Positions 1 to 12,145 of a stretch of DNA of 64,000 nt are shown piece after piece. Made by a program: the position numbers and the translations under genes. Below the pieces are notes generated by a model, which worked only from the letters and a program-made list of their open reading frames with translations, did not search any database and had not been told where the DNA came from. The first letter of the stretch is position 1; each line of letters starts with the position of its first letter. This DNA comes from Gnetum montanum (Eukaryota; Streptophyta; Gnetopsida; Gnetales; Gnetaceae): assembly GCA_015680685.1 (NCBI GenBank), contig MNCI01010725.1, positions 38,117 to 102,116 on the forward strand. Reading direction: 5' to 3'.

Positions 1-180
1 CATTAAAAACGAACAGGTAGTAATGTTGATTGACCACCATTTCTATTTGTTTGTGCTAATGAACAAATGATTCAACACTTGCATTATCCATCATAGAATC
101 AACTATTGTTCAATGATACATCGATATTGTTAGCCTTATTTCCTAACATAGAGTTAGATATGAAAACATACATATTGATG
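1..180. other. Unresolved AT-rich left edge
   Basis: No reading frame or motif is recognisable here. By position it could be decayed integrase or linker sequence of the copia element that follows, but nothing in the bases confirms it. Confidence 0.3.
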
Positions 181-1740
181 ATTTTTCAACATTAAAAATA
201 GAAGAAGAAGAAACATCAAACAAAATAAGAAGATTATCTAATCTATATAGTGCTATGAAAGAACTAGCTAAAGATGAACTTTATCTTAATTTCAAGGGAA
301 AACCTTTTACCTTCTCTAAAATAATCTAGAATATACATTGGAAAAAAACCATGGAATCAAAATATCATGCTTTACTTAACAATGATACCTAGAAGTTGGT
401 GTATTTGTCATTTTGTCATAATGCCTTACTAAAAAATGGGTATATCATACCAAATCCAATGTTGATGGTATACTTGGTGGACATAAAGATTGACTTGTTG
501 TTATTGATTATAAATAATGAGAAGGCATTGAATTCAAGGAAATATTTACTCTAATGGTAAATTAGGAAACTATTAGAACATTGGTGGTACTTGGAGTGAA
601 CAATGGATGGAAACTTCATCATTGACATATGTAAATAATATTTCTAAATGGTAACCTTGAAGAAGAAATCTATATGTTTCAACCAAAAGGTTTTCCACTT
701 GAAAATGTAATTAATTTGCACCAAAAGTATGTTATACATAAGTTTTAATATATATGAACTTCATAGATTTCAACCTTTGTAATAATTATTATGATGATGC
801 CATCCTCTTTATTTTTTAAAAATATGAACTTTAGATGACCTATGTCATAATTTTCATAAATGATATGCTAATCATTGGAAGTTATATAAAATAAGTGCAA
901 TAGCTAAGAAAGGATCTATAACCTCATTTTTTAAGATCTTAAATATCAAGCTAGCAAAATATTACCTTAGTGTAGAAATTTCGCAATCAAATAATAGTAG
1001 TGAAATCAAAAAAACAAAGTATGTCAAATATCTCATAGAAGCATTTAGCATGATTGATTCCCATCTAGTCATCATACTGATCTCTTAATGAACAAAATTA
1101 AATCTAAATGATGACTTCAAATTTGTCAATGCTACAAAACATAGAAGATTGGTTGGTAGTATCATATATCTACCTTCCACACAACTTAACATTCGCTATG
1201 TAGTGAATATTCTTACTAGATATATCCAAACATCATATCTAAAACACATGGGTACCAGCTTACATATTTTAAGATACCTAAAGAAAACACAAGAATTTAG
1301 GACTTGTATATAAGAAAACTAGAGAAATAAAATAAAGGGTGTACTCTAATTAATTTTGTAGAAGATGAGGATACATCTCATTCATCATCTATTTCATGGA
1401 GGTTAAAGAAGAAAAATATAATAAAATCCTTTTTGGCTAAAGCCAAGTATAAAAAATATGAAAAACTAACAAAGAAATTATATGGTTAAGAAAATTTCTT
1501 GAATTTATTTAGATATTCCACAAAAAGAAAGAACTAAATTATTTGTAGATATTCAAGTGACTAGTAAAATAGCAAAAAATCTTGTAAACTATGATATGAC
1601 AAAAAACTTTCATGTGAAGGCCCATAAAATTAGAGAACTTATGCAAATATCATGATAATGCTATAGTATTTACCCAAAATTTTGAAAGAACATGAGTTTA
1701 AAATAATGTTTGTGATTAACTTTTTCACTCTTTAGAGATA
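181..1740 (+). pseudogene. Ty1/copia polyprotein remnant: RT and RNase H
   Basis: This is the 3' part of a copia pol gene, which copies element RNA into cDNA. About 200-360 encodes the linker before RT (SNLYSAMKELAKDELYL). RT follows with KWVYH-like, GWKLHH, FLNGNLEEEIYM and FQPKGF blocks at 430-720. The usual YVDDML catalytic block reads FINDMLIIG near 855-880, so the first Asp is Asn. AKYYLSVEISQS (about 955) and LVGSIIYLPSTQLNIRYVVN (about 1150) are the RT/RNase H connection, followed by HILRYLKKT. A decayed RNase H end with a SWRSKK-like stretch (1395) and a final HFIRE-like block lies near 1600-1640. Frameshifts and stops are spread throughout, so it is dead. The family is clear from the order of these blocks. 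Confidence 0.85.
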
Positions 1741-1847
1741 ATGGAATCATATGATTGACATTGGTATATTTAAAATAAATATTTAACATTAATGAAGATA
1801 TGATTTCCTAGCATAGTAAGCCAAGCATTGGATGTTGTACTAATCTA

Positions 1848-1936
1848 GTATCTTTATGTGGTAGAGACAATGTGATCCAAGTTGATTTTTCNGTATCTTT
1901 ATGTGGTAGAGACAATGTTATCGAAGTTGATTTTTC
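1848..1936. repeat. Tandem duplication of about 44 bp around an N
   Basis: The segment TATCTTTATGTGGTAGAGAC...AAGTTGATTTTTC occurs twice in direct succession, at about 1850 and 1894, differing by only two or three bases. A single undetermined base (1892) sits exactly at the join, so the duplication may be an assembly join rather than biology. Confidence 0.8.
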
Positions 1937-1944
1937 TTTATCAG

Positions 1945-2005
1945 CCTTGATAAGCCAACCAAGGCTTGATGCTAAGTTACCTTCATTATAGAGATTCCAC
2001 CTCAT
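1945..2005 (-). repeat. Short segment resembling the minus-strand Athila LTR end
   Basis: The bases CCAAGGCTTGATGC...ACCTTCATTATAGAGAT resemble CCAAGGTTTGGTG...ACCTTCGTTATAGAGAT at 11030-11072, next to the primer site of the Athila-like element, in the same orientation. It may be the outer end of a related LTR, but similarity fades beyond about 45 bp, so a whole LTR cannot be drawn. Confidence 0.4.
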
Positions 2006-4200
2006 AATTCTTTATGAACATTTTTATCATAAACACTTAAATAGTCCATTATAATTTCAGTCTTAAAAGTAAGTAATAAAAATTCACTTATCTAGCATCC
2101 CACAATGGGTCAACAACCATACATAAAACAAAAATAGACATCAAAGTAAGGATTAAGCCTTTGATCCTCATTCCACCTCCATGTCTTCTTCAAAGTAAGA
2201 AGGCTCTACCCCTTCATTGTCATGGTGATGAGGGTTGAATTAACTTCCTCTAGAATAGATAGGATCTCCCACTAAGTTTTTTTAACCTCCTAAAGCTATG
2301 TTTTGACCTCCTTCATAAATTCTCAAACTTCACTAGCCTTAGGTGCCAATGAAGAGATTAGATGATATAATTCTTTAACAAATGGACCAAGTTTTGTGTA
2401 GATATTGAGAGAATGGATGAAGATATTATTTTGAGGATTGTTAGATGCACCTTCATACTTGTTTGAGGTTATGTATCCTAGACTTTTGGAGAATGACTAA
2501 AATGAGGAAGGAAAAGAAAAGCTTCAATGAATCATCATTATAATGGTAATTCAGATACCTAATTGGGAGGTAGCAAAGTTTTCTTCCTCCCAAAACTTCA
2601 AAGTATTTATTCCTCGAAGCATAGGACTCAAAAGATATGTTTTGTGTGTGAATGATAGGATGTTCATGATGATCATTCTTGCCATCACATGATGCTTCAG
2701 TTGAAGGTTTACAAAATGTAAACATTGAGTTTACATCCTTCCTGAGTTGTCTTCACTAATAAATTGGTGAAAGTGATCATATTTTTCATTTGTGTTAGCC
2801 TTGGGTTTCCTCATGTCATTCCTTTTTGCTATCAACCCAAACCACTCTTGGAGCCTTGATACTATCAACTTAATCCACATTTACCTCATCGAGGAAACTC
2901 GATATCACTTTTGGGAATCTACCTTTGTGAGATAGGGTTTGAGATTCTAGTAAAAGTCTAGGATCTCTTCTTAGTAGAACCAATCAATGGAGGGTTAGAT
3001 GAAAGCCCCACATCCCATTCCTTTCAATTGTTTCCACATAGCCACATCCATGTGATTAAACCACTCAGAATAATATGCCTTGTGATGCTAAGAAGTGATT
3101 TTTAGCTATTCACTTTGGGGTGCCTATAATATAACAAGACAATTAAGCATATGAAAGTTATTAGCAATTTCTTTAGTAATTCCTATGCTAAACTTGGCTT
3201 GTTATTCTTTAGTAGAATACTTAGCCATTTATACTACTTGTCATGAAAACTATGTAAAAGAAAACAAAATTATCATTCCTATATTATCCTCAAAATTAAC
3301 TTTTTTTTTGGTAAGATATACTTACTTACTAGTGGAAAAAGAAGCAATGATAGGTTGCACATGGATACTCCACTCGCATTTGTCATTCCCTAATCATGAC
3401 AGGTGCTATAGGAATGGTTGGTGTAGTCGCAAAGGTGAACATCAAAGGTCCTAACTCTTGCCTGAGAATTTTGGGATAATTCTTATCTTTGTTGGTGGGG
3501 TGGTAGCTTTTATAACAATCCATTGCCTTATTGTTATGTTTATTTCTTTTGTACTTTTAAGATATTGATTTTCATCACTACATTGCTTTGGAACGATAAA
3601 AATTGGGTCAAACTTTATCACTCCATTGATATTAATCAATAATCACAATGCACATACTTCTAAGATATTGATTTTCATCATAATCATGATGATAAAATGT
3701 GAAACATTCAAAAAAATTTCAATCATATTGATATTCATTGATGTAATCGATATAAATTTATATGACTAAGGCCACATATCAAAGCTCATCATAGCCATGC
3801 TATTCAAATGCAAGTTATTTAGGAAAATTTCTTCTTACCAATCCATATTCATTTAATTGATATGAGTCGATATCTTTGTTCTTTAACATATCAATTTAAA
3901 TTGATGAAATCAATAATCATACTAATTACTTGAATTATTCTTCTTTTCTTTTGAATTCATTACACTCAAATCAATATACTGTGAGTTTGTTTATAACAAG
4001 ACATCGAACCTGTGATGTCTCTTGATATATATGATTTTCAAAAAGTGTTATTTCTACTAATGATATCTATAGATATTAATTCTACGATATCCTTTAGTAA
4101 AATAATTTTTAATAATTGTCTTTCATCGCATGGTGAGATACAGATCTATAGTAAAATAATAAATTTATTTACTTAATATTATATAAAATTTTATTTCTTT
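2006..4200. other. AT-rich stretch with faint minus-strand coding traces
   Basis: No family was recognised. On the minus strand, 2140-3060 reads in broken frames with charged stretches such as WEILSILEEVNSTL and FESYASRNKYFEVLGGRK, which look like worn-down retroelement coding sequence. A 90-residue open frame at 2453-2725 is part of this. About 20 bases (TAAGATATTGATTTTCATCA) are repeated at about 3558 and 3662. Beyond 3700 the sequence is simple AT-rich DNA. Confidence 0.35.
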
Positions 4201-5928
4201 TTCACTTAGAATTAATTCTTATTATTAGGGTAGGAATCCACATATAACTTGGTTAGGAAGGCCCTTCCTAGGATTAATTAAGCTAAACATCACCTCACAA
4301 GGTTTTCTTTATTTGTTACAAGGATGTCTTACAATCTCAAGGTTGCCACCTTTCCTAAGTTTTAAGGATTCAAGATGTAGTACTTATAGCAAACTCATTC
4401 TCTAACTTGCTCTTAGATCAGCTTCCATGTTGGTTATACCCTACTATCCTATCCATTTAAAGTTGGTCATTCCCACCTCCCCTCCTCCTTCCTAATTAAA
4501 CTAGGGTATGTCTTGTACCTAGGTTAATTAGTTAAATAATTATTAAGTAGATGTGAATTTGATTGGCCAAGAGGATATACCAAAAAGCAAAAATGCATGG
4601 ATTTTATATATCCTTCACTATGTGTGAAATACTAGTAAACTTGGGTCTTGCAAGCATTAGTATCCAAAATGCTAAATCATAGTAGGGATCTTAAACACTA
4701 ACACCTATGGAGGGCATAATGGGAAACAAATGGAAGATCCTAGATCTTGAAGTACCAGTAGACATAATAGATGGTAGCCAATTCGAAAGTAGGATGGCTA
4801 TGGTAAAAAATATAGAAGCAAAATAGGAATAAAAAATAATATTTAAAATATGAAGTAACATAAATCAAGGGACAAAATAAGCTAAGTAAGATAAATGGTC
4901 AAAAATGGAAGTAAATATTAAAATATCTTAGATACATCAATCTACCTTGTTCAGTGTCATATCCTAGCTTAACGATGATGGCATAGACAATGATTATCAG
5001 GAATTGTTGCTCCACCCATATGCACTTTACCTATGGAAGATAGCTCTTCATGGATACTTAAAATTATGAGCTTTGAGTATCACTACAATCATAAGGTTCT
5101 TATGGAAGTATGACCTTGCTCATGATTGAAGGTTCTTGGGAGAGTGTAACTCTACTCATGATTGAAGGTTCTTGTGATACCATATTCTCATGTGGATAAC
5201 TTCTCTTTTTTTTAAGTTGTCCTTTGCTTCCCCTACCCTCTTCTTTTCTAGTTTTTTTTTTATGTGTTTTTTTTTAAATTGGAAAAAGATAACAAGGCCT
5301 TCTTCAATCATGAGGTTCTTGTGGAAGCCAAAGTTATTTTTGGATCTATTTAATGGGTTTCCCATGTGGGCATTGATTAAGTCTCACATGTTTGTACCAC
5401 CTTTATCACTAGTCCTAATATGACACACCCTTTCCATCTTATTAGCTTATCCAAGAAAGTAATTAATAGAACCATTCATTAATGATTAAGATCGAAACCT
5501 AGTTATCTTTTCTATGATTCATGGAACTTATAAAACTTAAAGAATATTGTGACTAAGAAAAAAAGAGTTATTTTACATAGTTTATTTTTTGTTAGTCTAA
5601 GGCTCATCCTTAGATGGATTTTAGGTATAAACCAACCTATCTCAAGCTAGAGGGAGTTGTCCTTCTCCCTTGCATTCTAGACATGATGCTAATGAATTCT
5701 TTAAAGTCCCAACCAACAATAGAATTTTCTATTATCCATTTCATTTTTAAGGTAAAATATGTAGACTGTGATACTTCATTTATTATATTAAGGTATTAAA
5801 TAAGGTGTTTTCTTAAGGTTACTGCCCAAGGCCTAGACTTCTAATTGAGTCTTTTCATTTCTTGCATCATCCTTGGTATAAGTTGATTCACCTAACTCTA
5901 CTAACTCATACTCTCCCGATTCCTCAAT
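4201..5928 (-). other. Probable 3' flank of the Athila-like element, no clear LTR
   Basis: By position this is downstream of the minus-strand integrase end at 5929 and should hold the 3' untranslated region and LTR. I could not match it to the 5' LTR candidate at 11019 and above, so the boundary is undefined. A purine-rich minus-strand run at about 5226-5252 could be a polypurine tract. A short motif, ATCATGATTGAAGGTTCTTG-like, recurs at about 5088, 5119, 5155 and 5306. Confidence 0.35.
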
Positions 5929-6990
5929 TTAATGTTGATGATATTGCTTCAGTATTTGGCCATTTACTAGAAATGCAGTAGATAAATCATAGATAGGTGC
6001 AATTAAAACACTTCCATTATTGTGGGATTGTAATACTAGGTAGGGGCCTTTCCACCAAGTTGTTAGCTTCCATGGATATTTATGTAGTCTCATGTTATAT
6101 AAGAGGACTTTATCACCTATTAAGTGTTTTTTTTCATGTAGACTCTTCATTTTTTCTCTTTATGATCCTTTGCTTGTCAAGTGCATGTAACTACATTTCA
6201 TCAAGTTCATGTATTTGAGTCATTCAAAATTCTTGATTTGTTTCTTTGTCAAAATTCAGTTGTTGTGCTAATTGTAAAGATTGTTATTTGATTTCTGTGG
6301 GCAATAAACATTGACTTCCATAAACCAATTGATAATGTGAATAACCAAAACTTGGTTTACATGTGATCCTATAATCCCAAAGTGCATCTTGTAATTTTCT
6401 AGACCAATCTTTCTTCTTAGGACATATGGTTTTTGTTAAGATCTTTAGAATGATTCTATTTGCATTTTCTACTTGACCATTTATTTGAGGATGATAGGCA
6501 ATAGCTATCTTATGTTGTATTCCACATGGCTTAAGAAATTTTTCCATTATTCGATTTACAAAGTGGGTTCCTTGATTGCTTATGATTGCTGAGGAAGTTC
6601 CAAATCGTGTTAGAATATGTTCCCTTAGAAAAGTTGCAACTACTTTAACATCAATTGTTGGGGTGGGTTTAGCTTCTACCCACTTATTGATAGAGTCTAT
6701 GTAGGCCAAAATGTATTGACATCCATTAGATGGTGGAAATGATCCTAAAAATTCTATATCCCACACATCAAATGGTTCTATTATTAAGATTGGATTTAGT
6801 GCAATTTCTTATTGTTTTATCATTGTCCCTATTCTTTGACATTTGTCACATTCCTAAACATATTTATGAGCATCTTTAAATATATTAGGCCAATCAAATC
6901 CACTTTTGAAGATTTTTATATCATTTCTTTGACTATCAAAATGTCCACCTCCAAAGTCATCATGACATGTGTAAGATTTCTTGTTGCTCA
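5929..6990 (-). pseudogene. Athila-like integrase
   Basis: Integrase joins element cDNA to host DNA. On the minus strand there is a CDKCQR zinc-finger end near 6835-6850, then FDVWDIEFLGSFPPSNG near 6720-6765. The core follows: first catalytic Asp in AYIDS, then ISNQGTHF where the family has D-Q-G, so the second catalytic Asp is Asn, then the Glu in GQVEN. The open frame at 6284-6766 continues to a DALWDYR block and YQLVYG. A frame at 5929-6150 holds the C-terminal GDKVLLYN and WKGPYLV blocks that end gypsy integrases. The D-to-N change alone should abolish activity. Confidence 0.88.
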
Positions 6991-7640
6991 TCCTCAGCTA
7001 TACCTCATCTTGCTATATTGTCTCTACATACTTTATAGAGGTATGGTTTATTCCAAATGTATTTGGAGATGTTTCTTAGGAATTATTTCTTCTCCTCTTT
7101 ACTCCATTGGGTTGATGTTTTCATAGTGGCAAGGTAATTTGCTATATCAGCAAACTAAGGGTATTTCTTTATGGAAAAGAGTTGTTCATTAGGGAAATTT
7201 TCATTAAATACTCCTTTTGTCTTATTTTCATCCTTGGTTTTTAATCTAGAAAGGTTATCTTTTATAACATTTTTCCTACTCCTTTTATGTAAAATATCAA
7301 GATCAAATTCTTAGAGTAATAGGTACCATTTCATTATCCTAGCATTGTCTCTTTTTTTAGCAGCTAGAAATTTAATGGTTGAATGGTTAGTATAAACTAT
7401 ATATTTATATCCTATTAAGTAATGCCTAAATTTATCTAGAGCATACAAAATGGCCAAGAGTTATTTTCTTGAAGTTCTGTAATTTATTTGGACTTGGTGT
7501 AAACTTTTAAAGACATAATCAATTACTCATGGTTTATTGTCTATGTATTTTTGCAAGACTACCCCTACAGTGGTGTCACTAGCATTACATATCAAATCAA
7601 ATGAAAAATTCCAATTAGGTATGTTAAGTATAGGGGTGGT
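6991..7640 (-). pseudogene. Athila-like RNase H and connector
   Basis: RNase H removes element RNA after first-strand synthesis. In the minus-strand reading, FDLICNASDTTVGVVLQ (about 7560-7610) carries the first acidic residue. LLAILYALDKFRHYLIG and a YTNHSTIKFL block follow near 7370-7460, where YTDH is usual (Asp to Asn). Next come FDLDILH and DNLSRL near 7245-7300. After it come the NFPNEQLFSI and FADIANYLAT blocks near 7130-7200, the usual spacer before the integrase zinc finger. Several internal stops are seen. Confidence 0.82.
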
Positions 7641-7699
7641 AGTTACTCTTTTTTTGTAGTTTAGAGAATTCTTCTTGACAGTCATTAGTCCATGTAAAA

Positions 7700-8490
7700 G
7701 GAACATCCTTTTCTAAGAGCATGTAAAGTGCTTAGCTATTTTTGAGAAGTCTTTAATAAATCATCTATAATATCCAGCATGTCCTCAAAAGGATCAAAGA
7801 GTCTCTAAGTTTGTTGGATCAGGGGGTGTAGAGATTACTTTTACTTTCTCCTCATCCATTCTTATCCCTTCCTTAAAAATTACATGTCCTAAAACTACAC
7901 CACTTGTGACCATTAAATGATGGTTTTTCCAACATAATTTTAAATTTTTTTCAATGCATCTATCTAAAACACATTCCAAGTGTTGTAATGTTTGTTCATA
8001 AGTATCCTTGTATATTGAAAAATCATTCATGAATACTTCTACATATTCTTCTAACATATCAAAAAATGCTAATATCATGACCCTTTGAAAGGTAGCAAGT
8101 ACATTATAAAGGTTAAAAGACATCTGATAGTAAGCAAAAGTTCCATATGGCCATGTAAAGGTTGTTTTATGTTGACCTTCTGGTGCAATGGCTACTTGAT
8201 TGTAACCACTAAATCCATCCAAGAAGTAATAGTCCTCATTCCCTTCGCATATCTCCAAAATTTGGTCTATGTAAGGTGGGAAAAAATGATCTTTCTTTGT
8301 GTTTTAATGAAGTTTTCTATAGTCTATACAAACTTGCTAGTTTCCTCAATTTTTAGGAACTACAGTGATGGGGGTTATCCACTCACTATCAACTATTGGA
8401 TAAATAATTTCTTCCTTTGAAGGCTTCGAGATTTCATCTTTAACAATTTGTTTTAAGGTTGGAAAAGTTCTTCTAGGGGGAATTCTAACT
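7700..8490 (-). pseudogene. Athila-like reverse transcriptase
   Basis: The minus-strand frame 7794-8258 reads as RT palm and fingers: YFLDGFSGYNQVAIAPE, HKTTFTWPYGTFAYYQM, then FMNDFS where the catalytic box is normally FMDDFS, so one of the two metal-binding Asp residues is Asn. VLGHVIFKEGI and PDPTNLETL continue towards the connection. Upstream, in a shifted frame (8260-8480), VCIDYRKL and HFFPPYIDQILE supply the N-terminal part. The element cannot make an active enzyme from this copy. Confidence 0.88.
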
Positions 8491-9021
8491 GGGTTCACAT
8501 TATCTTCTAGACAGATGTGATGTTGGCATATGTTAAGTGAAATTCCCTAATGGAGGTCCTCATAAGTCCATGCAAATGCCTTAGACTTTCTTCTCAGAAC
8601 TTCTACCAATTTCACTTCTTGTCCATTAGAAAGATGAAAATTTATTATTAATGGTTTATTCTGATCAAGGAAAATGTACTTTAGTAGGTAATTCGCTAAG
8701 ATCTAAAGAACCATTAATTGGTCATTGAATTATTTCTCCAATATTCCTTGATCCAAAATTCAAAATTTGATCAAGAAGATCTTGTTGTTCTTTTATGAAA
8801 GGGTCTAAGGATCCTTCCTCAAAATTGTTTAATAGTAACATTTTCCTATCTTGTGCTATTGTTGATGTGGCTGTCCCCCCCCCAATTTTTTCTTCTTTTA
8901 TATCTTGGTTCAATTGGTCTTCCTTTGCTTTGTCATATATATTAAGCATAAAAGTAAGATTGACAAAAGATAATTGGAGTTGCTCTAATCTACAATGGAT
9001 TATTGCATTAGCTATTACTAA
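8491..9021 (-). other. Decayed protease-RT linker of the Athila-like element
   Basis: This lies between the protease and RT blocks. The minus-strand frame 8722-8949 is a hydrophilic linker with LLLNNFEEGSLDPFIKEQQD. It ends at a run of nine C residues near 8875-8883. I see no separate domain. Confidence 0.5.
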
Positions 9022-9330
9022 TCAAGGTCTACCTAATATGATGGGGAAACAATCTAAATCTTTTACTTCCAATATAACAAAGTCAACAAGGTATTTTCCT
9101 CTTTCAACCTCCACTATTAAATCATCCACCACTCTTATGGGTTTCTCAATTGAGCCATTGGCCAAAGATATTATCATATTCACTTTTCTTACATCCTCTA
9201 AATCAAGTAACCTAGCCATTTTAAGTGCCATAATATTGATGCTAGCTCCTAAATCCAATAGGTTAGTCTAAATATTCTTTCTATTGGAATTATGGTAACC
9301 CATGGATCTTGGTATTTTGGAACTTCTTGG
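9022..9330 (-). pseudogene. Athila-like aspartic protease
   Basis: The retropepsin domain cleaves the polyprotein. The minus-strand frame 9022-9258 begins at MDLGASINIM, the active-site block (DLG instead of DTG, as is usual in Athila elements). It continues through LANGSIEKPIRVVDDLIVEV and ends with CFPIILGRP, the conserved second block of gypsy proteases. Length and spacing fit a complete core. Frame breaks on both sides separate it from gag and RT. Confidence 0.85.
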
Positions 9331-10980
9331 CTTTTTATAAGTTGAGATAAATTGTCAATTAAATAAACTTGTCTCGGAATTTTTTCTTTTCTCTTTCTCA
9401 TGCATACTTTCCTTAAGTATTTTGCATATAGAGGTGTGTCTTTTAGAACTTATTATAATGGAATATGTAAATATAATTCATTAAACATTTTTTCTATATG
9501 TGCTTTGGTTATAAATTCCTCTTGCAATTATTTAGGGAAGGGAGATAAAACTGTTATTCTAGTTAGAGGAGGAGAGGTTAATGGTTGTTCTCCTTCCCCA
9601 ATTAGTTGATTACTTTTCTCATTAATTATTTGTGGTTGATCCTTTTCTTTTGTCTTAACATCTTGAAATCTAACCTTCTTCTTAGGTCTAGGCTCAATAA
9701 TTTTTCCACTCCTAGTGGTGATAAAATGCAATTGTTCCTTACCTTTCCTTTGTGATGTAGGATTTGGCTTTGTTTGAGAAGGTACTTCATTCTTTTTCTG
9801 GTCTTGAAATCATCTCCTTATTTCATTCATGAATTGGCTATTTTATTTAATGAAGGAAGTAATACTTTGAGTGAGTCTATCTAATTGTTCACTAGTTGGG
9901 CTCTTACAAGGCCTGTAATTATTTTAAGAGTATTGTTGTTGGAAAGCTGGTCTTTGTTGAAATGTGGCTATTGGCTAGCTTCTATATTGTTGAAAAGCCT
10001 TAACAAATTCTTGTACTTCCTCATGACAATATGCTAAGGCTAGTGGTGCAATCATGTTGTTGGCTACCACAAAGTTTACATGCTTGACTTTNATTTAATA
10101 ATTTTCCTAGATTTTTTCCTTCATAGGCTTGTCCCATTGGGATATTAAAACCCATACTACTATAAAAAGGAATTGGACCAAGTATATGTGGAGGAGGTGT
10201 ATTATGTGAAGAAGACCCAATGGTAAAAGTAGTAATTACAATTGGACTTAGTATGGAAATAGACGCTACTGATGTAATGGAAATTTGTAGATTTAATGTA
10301 CTCATTAGCTGGGTGGTTCCTCCAATTGTGGACACATTACTTAGTATTTGATTGAAGCTTAAATTTTGAGAACCTGCTACCATGGCTGAACTCATGATTT
10401 TCATTGTGATAGTTGGTATATTAAAAAGATGGTTAAAAGATGTAGAAAATTTAAATTGTCTTTGCCCTTTCTTGAAGGATTTCTATTGGATCTCTCTTCT
10501 TGTTACTATTTTTCTCCTTAATAGAAATTAAGGGAATAGAGCTAGGCTATTCGTGTTCCTCTTGGTCTTGTTTCAAGTTGGGTCGAGTACATTTATAATA
10601 GCTAGTGGTGTTTCTAGGAGGTTGAATTCATGTTGGATTTTTAGGTTGCTTAGTTCATTTCATTTAAAAAATACACTCTTCTTTAATACATTCATGGGCA
10701 ACTAATCCCAAGACTTTGCAAATTGATTTTATTACCTTTGTAATTATTGCCTTAATTGTACATTTTTTGATATTGCCTTTAGTTTGGAAAATCAGGGAGG
10801 CTGATTCTTGTGATTGTATCTTTTCCTTGTTTTTAATTTTCTTCTTACAAGCAAAAAAATTAAAAGAAATCATTTCTAAAACTACTAATAAAAGAAAATG
10901 GAAATGGAAATAGTACGTACCATTTTAGAGGTTTTAAATCTATAAAAGAAATTTGAAAAACTTAATGAACTGTTGATGAT
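9331..10980 (-). pseudogene. Athila-like gag remnant
   Basis: Minus-strand frames at 9528-9731 (RSGKIIEPRPKKKVRFQD), 10021-10404 and 10664-10873 look like the C-terminal half of gag. MGFNIPMGQAYEG is followed by a zinc-knuckle-like CKLCGSQQHDC near 10045-10080. I do not see the central capsid domain, and the distance from primer site to protease is short for this lineage, so an internal deletion is likely. One undetermined base lies at 10092. The frames cannot be joined without several shifts. Confidence 0.65.
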
Positions 10981-10997
10981 GATTAACTTTGTCAGCC

Positions 10998-11015
10998 TCC
11001 TTGGTAACAGTGCCA
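10998..11015 (-). other. Primer-binding site, tRNA-Asp type, minus strand
   Basis: The minus strand reads TGGCACTGTTACCAAGGA, close to TGGCGCCGTTGCCGGGGA, the complement of the plant tRNA-Asp 3' end used by Athila-type elements. It sits three bases from the LTR end (GATCA at 11019-11023 on the minus strand). Confidence 0.75.
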
Positions 11016-11018
11016 AAT

Positions 11019-11880
11019 TGATCGGCTAGCCAAGGTTTGGTGTTGAATTACCTTCGTTATAGAGATGTCACCTTGTCTATGACTAACCCATGAGTCATAT
11101 TTGTGGAGGAACGGTTCAAAGTTAAAGTGATAATCAAGATAGTAAATGATTAGATCCAAATCCAATTGAAATTCAACACTTATGACTATCACTCATAAAT
11201 AAAATCAAAGCTTTTACCCTAAGTTCTAATCTCAAGTTCAAAGGTGGAAACAAAATAATTTAACCAAATTGAGATCACATCAAATTAACATAAATGCTAA
11301 AAGATTACAAAGGAGATATCACCTAATTTGTGACACTACCTTGTTGTCTTTACAATGTAGCAACTTCATAGCCTCTTAGGGAATACAATGGTTCTTGATT
11401 GCCATATGGTTTTCAAAATCTTCCTTAATAATTTACAATAAGAGCATTCAATAAGGAATTCAATTTGATGTGAGTTTCTTTGGGATTTGGACAAAAGTCT
11501 CCTATCAAACATTGAACCTCTTCATTTATATTGAATAAGGCTTGGCCATAATTAGGAAAATGTTATTATTTAGGGAATCAATTTGTATTAAGTACTTTGA
11601 TGTCAATTAGTTAGAATATATTGAATTGTATCATGATTGCTATGTCTTTCAATGATCGATTTATATAATGCCAGTGGTGCAGATCAATATGTTCATTCCT
11701 TGGCAAGGTGCTTGATCTCATAATCGAATGTTATCAGTCCTTGTCGCAATAGCTACTAAGATTGGTATAATTTGGATTGATTTCCAGTGGTCCCATGATG
11801 ACTTGCGATAATAGTCTTAACAAAGTAATTACTTCTTATAGATAGGCATCTACGAAATCGATGTAGTTTGATGTCGTAAA
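11019..11880 (-). mobile_element. Candidate 5' LTR of the Athila-like element
   Basis: The inner edge is set by the primer site and by the terminal CA (TG on the plus strand at 11019-11020). The outer edge is a guess near 11880 because no second copy was matched. The interior is AT-rich with no open frame. Confidence 0.45.
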
Positions 11881-11954
11881 ACAATAAAAAATAAAAAGAT
11901 TTGAGTTTAACCTAGAGAAACTAGAATATTTAGGGGTCTATTGAGCCTCAATCA

Positions 11955-12145
11955 TGCAATTGACCTTCAAGTTTAAATTTAAAAATAATAATAGATAAAT
12001 TTGAACTAAAATTTAACTTCTTTATTATTGAATACAAAATTCGATTTGTATTTTCAACAATAAAAACATCCCATATTTAGAGCTCTAAATATGGAATATT
12101 AAACATGAGTAAGACAAAAAGGATGAGTTAGAGATGATGGTATTA
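11955..12145. repeat. Direct repeat, left copy
   Basis: The segment with TTAAAATTTAAC-type, AACATC, GGAATATTAAA and GATGAGTTAGA-type wording is repeated in the same orientation at about 22425-22585. The pair brackets the older minus-strand element and may be its LTRs or part of them. Confidence 0.55.

Larger units (their letters stand above)
5929..11018 (-). mobile_element. Athila-like Ty3/gypsy element, internal region
   Basis: Read on the minus strand, the order is primer site (10998-11015), gag, protease, RT, RNase H and integrase, which is the Ty3/gypsy gene order. The DLGAS-type protease, the RT wording FLDGFSGYNQVAIAPE and the tRNA-Asp-type primer site point to the Athila lineage. Gag looks too short for the family, so part of it is probably deleted. 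Every domain carries stops. The 5' LTR begins at 11019; the 3' LTR is not resolved. It is an old, immobile copy. Confidence 0.85.

Noticed and set aside
8085-8420. Plus-strand ORF of 111 codons
   Set aside because: It lies opposite the minus-strand RT, whose conserved blocks are clear.
8795-9271. Plus-strand ORF of 158 codons
   Set aside because: It lies opposite the protease and linker of the Athila-like element; no domain of its own.
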